DNA from: DATFVA01 sp963839165
GTDB lineage: Bacteria > Bacteroidota > Ignavibacteria > Ignavibacteriales > Ignavibacteriaceae
Assembly: GCA_963839165.1 (NCBI GenBank)
Contig: CAWIUG010000011.1
Location: forward strand, 124,001 to 188,000
Length of the DNA: 64,000 bases
Reading direction: 5' to 3'
Shown here: piece after piece, positions 61,133 to 64,000 of the stretch
Layout of the letters: every line of letters begins with the position of its first letter
How positions within the stretch are numbered: position 1 is the stretch's first letter
The notes under the pieces: model-generated
The model's database searches: none
What the model was told of the DNA's origin: nothing
Seen by the model: only the letters and a program-made list of their open reading frames with translations
Made by a program: the position numbers and the translations under genes

Positions 61133-62473
61133 CTATACTAAACCCTGGTCAAGCATTGCGTCAGCAACCTTAAGGAATCCAGCAATGTTTGCCCCGTTAA
61201 CATAGTTTCCTTTTGTTCCGAATCTTTCTGCTGTATGTACACAGGTATCGTGGATGCTCTTCATGATCATCTGTAAGCGTGAATCAACTTCTTCTTTGGG
61301 CCATGGGAGCCGCATACTGTTCTGCGACATCTCGAGTCCTGAGGTTGCCACACCTCCTGCATTCGAAGCCTTACCGGGTGAAAACAGTACTTTAGCTTCT
61401 TTAAATACTTTATATGCCTCGATCGTAGTAGGCATATTAGCACCTTCGCAGATACAAACACATCCGTTTTTAAGCAGTTCTTTGGCATCATTCTCAAAAA
61501 TTTCATTCTGGGTAGCGCATGGCATTGCCACGTCTACCTTTACGCTCCAGGGTCTTTTACCCTCGTGGAACTCAGCTTTGAATTTGTCGGCATAATCTTT
61601 AACTCTGTCATTTGCGCTTGAACGCATTTCGAGCATATAATCTATCTTCTCACCTTTAATGCCATCCTTATCATATATAAATCCATCCGGACCAGAAAGA
61701 GTAACAACTTTTCCGCCAAGCTGATCTATCTTCTGAACCGCACCCCACGCAACGTTTCCGAAACCTGAAACTCCGAATACCTTACCTTCTATATCCATCC
61801 CGATTGTCTTCAACATTTCATGAGCAAAATATACCGCACCATAACCTGTAGCTTCAGGACGTATAAGAGAGCCACCCCAGTTCAAACCCTTTCCCGTAAG
61901 TACGCCGGTAAATTCATTTCTTAGCCTTTTATACTGACCAAACAAGAAACCAATCTCTCTTCCACCTACACCTATGTCGCCTGCAGGTACATCAGTATTG
62001 GGACCGATATGGCGGTATAGTTCTGTCATAAAACTCTGGCAGAATCTCATTACTTCATTATCACTTTTTCCTTTAGGATCGAAATCCGATCCGCCTTTTC
62101 CACCGCCCATAGGAAGGGTAGTAAGGCTGTTTTTGAATACCTGTTCAAAAGCTAAAAATTTAAGAATTCCCATATTCACGGAAGGGTGAAAACGAAGCCC
62201 TCCTTTGTAAGGACCGATTGCACTATTCATTTCAATTCTGAAACCACGGTTAATATGAATTTCTCCCTGATCATCCATCCAGGGTACACGGAACATAATA
62301 ACTCTTTCCGGTTCTGTCATTCTTTCAAGGATCTTAGCAGAGCGGTACTCAGGATGTCTTTCAAGTACCAGGTCCAGAGAATCAAATACTTCTTCTACAG
62401 CCTGATGAAATTCAGGTTCACTTGGATTAAGTGCTCTCACTTTAGACAGCACATTTTGAGCATATTCGGTCAT
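61133..62473 (-). CDS. NAD-type glutamate dehydrogenase (GDH paralog 4)
   Basis: A 446-residue hexameric dehydrogenase. The N-terminal half is very similar to paralog 3 (IGPYKGGLRFHPSVNMG; LPMGGGKGGSDFDPKGKSD; PAGDIGVGGREIGF), but the cofactor domain differs: VSGFGNVAWGAVQKIDQLGG and LSGPDGFIYDKDGI, closely like the NAD-dependent enzyme of Clostridium symbiosum, as are YMLEMRSSANDRVKDYADKF and PCATQNEI. I therefore infer NAD use and a catabolic direction. AAAGGA precedes the ATG. Copy A of the receiver/ATP-grasp protein follows. It is divergent from the M24 dipeptidase remnant. Confidence 0.92.
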   Translation of the reverse strand: MTEYAQNVLSKVRALNPSEPEFHQAVEEVFDSLDLVLERHPEYRSAKILERMTEPERVIMFRVPWMDDQGEIHINRGFRIEMNSAIGPYKGGLRFHPSVNMGILKFLAFEQVFKNSLTTLPMGGGKGGSDFDPKGKSDNEVMRFCQSFMTELYRHIGPNTDVPAGDIGVGGREIGFLFGQYKRLRNEFTGVLTGKGLNWGGSLIRPEATGYGAVYFAHEMLKTIGMDIEGKVFGVSGFGNVAWGAVQKIDQLGGKVVTLSGPDGFIYDKDGIKGEKIDYMLEMRSSANDRVKDYADKFKAEFHEGKRPWSVKVDVAMPCATQNEIFENDAKELLKNGCVCICEGANMPTTIEAYKVFKEAKVLFSPGKASNAGGVATSGLEMSQNSMRLPWPKEEVDSRLQMIMKSIHDTCVHTAERFGTKGNYVNGANIAGFLKVADAMLDQGLV

Positions 62474-62705
62474 GACTTTCCTTTAGATTAAAATTTTGAG
62501 GTTTGTTCCCAGAAGGGGATATTTTGTACAAGCATTTTTCTATAAAAGTGTGCATAATTATAAAATTAACACAAGAAAAATTAGCAATTCTTTTAATCAA
62601 AAACTCAGTAATTATCCGGAATTCTTATTTTCTTGCTTGGGTCACCTTATGTTAATAAGTTTAGGAAGTGTCTTTTTATTAGAGAATAAAAATTAAGGTA
62701 TCACT

Positions 62706-63901
62706 ATGAACAAAGAAATATTAAAGGAAAAAATCGAGCAGGCGGTTAATATTTTAAATGAAAAAGAGATTGATATGTGGATGATCTTTGTAAGGGAAAG
62801 TTCAACTATTCACTGATCCCAGCCTTGACATGATTGTAGGAGGAAACTGGACCTGGGAGTCGGCTTTTATAATAAATAGCGACGGCGAAACCGCAGCCAT
62901 AGTCGGTTCAATTGAAGAGGAAAATATTAAGCGTACCGGAACGTTTAAAAATATAATGGGTTACTTGAAATCTATAAGAGAACCTTTAAGGAATACCTTA
63001 AGAAAAAGAATCCGGAAAATATCGCAGTTAATTATCTCAAAGAACTCAGTGCTTGCCGACGGACTAACTCACGGAATGTATAATATTCTGATGGAACATC
63101 TAAAGGGAAGCGGCTATGAGAATAGACTTGTATTCGGCGGAGGAAATTATTTCTGCATTCAGAGGACGGAAATCGCCGACAGAACTTGAGATAATGAAGG
63201 AGGCGATTAAAGGAAACAATAAAATTTTCGACGAGAACCGGAAAATTTATAAGTCCAGGAGTTAGCGAGATCGAAATATCAGACTTTGTGAAAGCAAAGT
63301 TAAATCGAAAGGGGATTCGAACTTGCCTGGGAAGAAGATCACTGTCCGGCAGTCTTCACAGGGCCGGATCCGCACGGACCGCACTCCGGATCCGACCGAC
63401 AGCAAAGTGCAGAAAGGGGGCACATGGTAAACATGGATTTCGGCATAAGGTATAAAGATTATTGTTCCGATCTTCAGAGAACGTGGTATGTTTTAAAGAG
63501 GGAGAATATAAAGCTCCGGCCGAAGTACAGAAAGGATTTGAAGTTATCAGGGATGCGATACAAAAAGTTGCCGATCATTGAAACCCGGCGCGGTCGGCTG
63601 CGATATGGATGATATTGCCCGGAATTATATAACAGATAAAGGATATGAGGAGTATCGCGCATGGTCTCGGCCACCAGGTGGGAAGAAAAGTTCACGACGG
63701 CGGTGCGGTTTACTCCCGCGGTGGGAGCGGTATGGTGAAACCCCTATCTGAAAGTTGAAGAAGACCAGGTCTTTACAATAGAACCAAGACTTCCTGTGAA
63801 AGATTACGGGGCCTCAACACTTGAAGAGGAAGGTGGTTATTACAAAAGACGGATGCAAGTTCATATCACCGGCTCAGAAAGAACTGATGCTCATTAAATG
63901 A
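62706..63901 (+). pseudogene. M24-family Xaa-Pro dipeptidase, frame broken many times
   Basis: An M24 (pita-bread) aminopeptidase-like gene of about 400 codons. The start MNKEILKEKIEQAVNILNEK and the end (KELMLIK, TGA at 63899-63901) are both present and the total length is close to normal, but the frame changes at about 62813, between 62980 and 63040 (a compensating pair), and repeatedly from 63150 on. Recognisable pieces in different frames include SVLADGLTHGMYN, SPGVSEIEISDFVKAK, HMVNMDFGIRYKDYCSDLQR (metal-binding Asp), the HG and HQVGR histidine region and TIEPRLPVKDYG. The preserved motifs point to sequencing errors at a contig end rather than old decay. The intact enzyme would cleave X-Pro dipeptides. 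Confidence 0.75.
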
Positions 63902-63910
63902 TTCTTTGTT

Positions 63911-63965
63911 GAGGCTGTCTCAGAAAACTTTTGGATAAATTTACGCTTTTGAGATAGCCTTCCTC
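63911..63965. repeat. Hairpin of the GAGGCTGTCT family after the dipeptidase
   Basis: GAGGCTGTCTCA (63911-63922) and TGAGATAGCCTTCCTC (63950-63965) form an imperfect inverted repeat with CAAAAG-like flanks (CTTTTGAGA). It lies 9 bases after the dipeptidase stop and has the same core as the other copies. Only 35 bases of unassigned sequence remain after it. Confidence 0.6.
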
Positions 63966-64000
63966 TATAAACCCCCTTCAGACCTTCGTCACTTATATAT

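Noticed and set aside
63424..63695. Separate small genes in the last 600 bases
   Set aside because: These frames are fragments of the frameshifted M24 dipeptidase or its antisense.

Overview
The window looks like a chromosomal segment of a Gram-negative member of the Bacteroidota/Chlorobi superphylum, plausibly an Ignavibacteria-type lineage. The support is indirect: lipid A genes (lpxK, lpxB, lpxA), a secreted protein with a type IX secretion sorting domain, a PorV/PorQ-like outer-membrane protein, DUF4382 and DUF6588-like proteins, and several promoters that fit the Bacteroidota pattern TTTG-N19/20-TAnnTTTG rather than the E. coli pattern. I saw no rRNA, tRNA, CRISPR array or transposase gene.

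Layout. Positions 1-11.9 kb are one long minus-strand block with overlapping or touching genes: GH2-like membrane protein, smc, T9SS-exported protein, MtnX-like phosphatase, ICMT-like methyltransferase, lpxB, DUF374 acyltransferase and a cut-off lpxK. tpiA and an MFS transporter follow, divergently. From 14 to 18.6 kb lie two caspase-fold proteins (C11-like and TPR-CHAT) around a small membrane protein. From 19 to 27.4 kb come envelope proteins, an AEC transporter, a ferredoxin, a DinB protein, a fused APC-EIIA-RCK_C permease and lpxA. From 27.6 to 32.4 kb a secreted subtilisin sits directly upstream of a frameshifted OPT peptide transporter. From 32.6 to 45.8 kb there are housekeeping and repair genes (RsmI-like, RlmD, S9 peptidase, YkvA, NUDIX, RecN, MalQ, TerB). 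From 45.8 to 50 kb come a small membrane peptide behind a Pho-like box, a repeat-rich lipoprotein, a beta-barrel protein and Ku with a TPR partner.

From 50.1 to 62.5 kb lies the most unusual region: four glutamate-dehydrogenase paralogs interleaved with two full-length paralogs of a ~1000-residue protein made of a degenerate receiver, an intact receiver, a PEP-synthase-type ATP-grasp domain and a novel C-terminus, without the phosphohistidine and PEP/pyruvate domains of true PEP synthase. A small membrane protein and a zinc-ribbon protein lie in the same array. One E. coli-like (NADP-type) and one Clostridium-like (NAD-type) dehydrogenase each precede one copy of the receiver/ATP-grasp protein. 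I propose this as an undescribed module controlling glutamate dehydrogenase activity.

Two families of short dispersed repeats occur: hairpins bounded by GAGGCTGTCT/AGACAGCCTC, mostly just after genes, and a TGACAAAATGGCAGA motif. The last 1.3 kb holds an M24 dipeptidase whose frame is broken many times while its motifs survive, which suggests low-quality sequence at a contig end.
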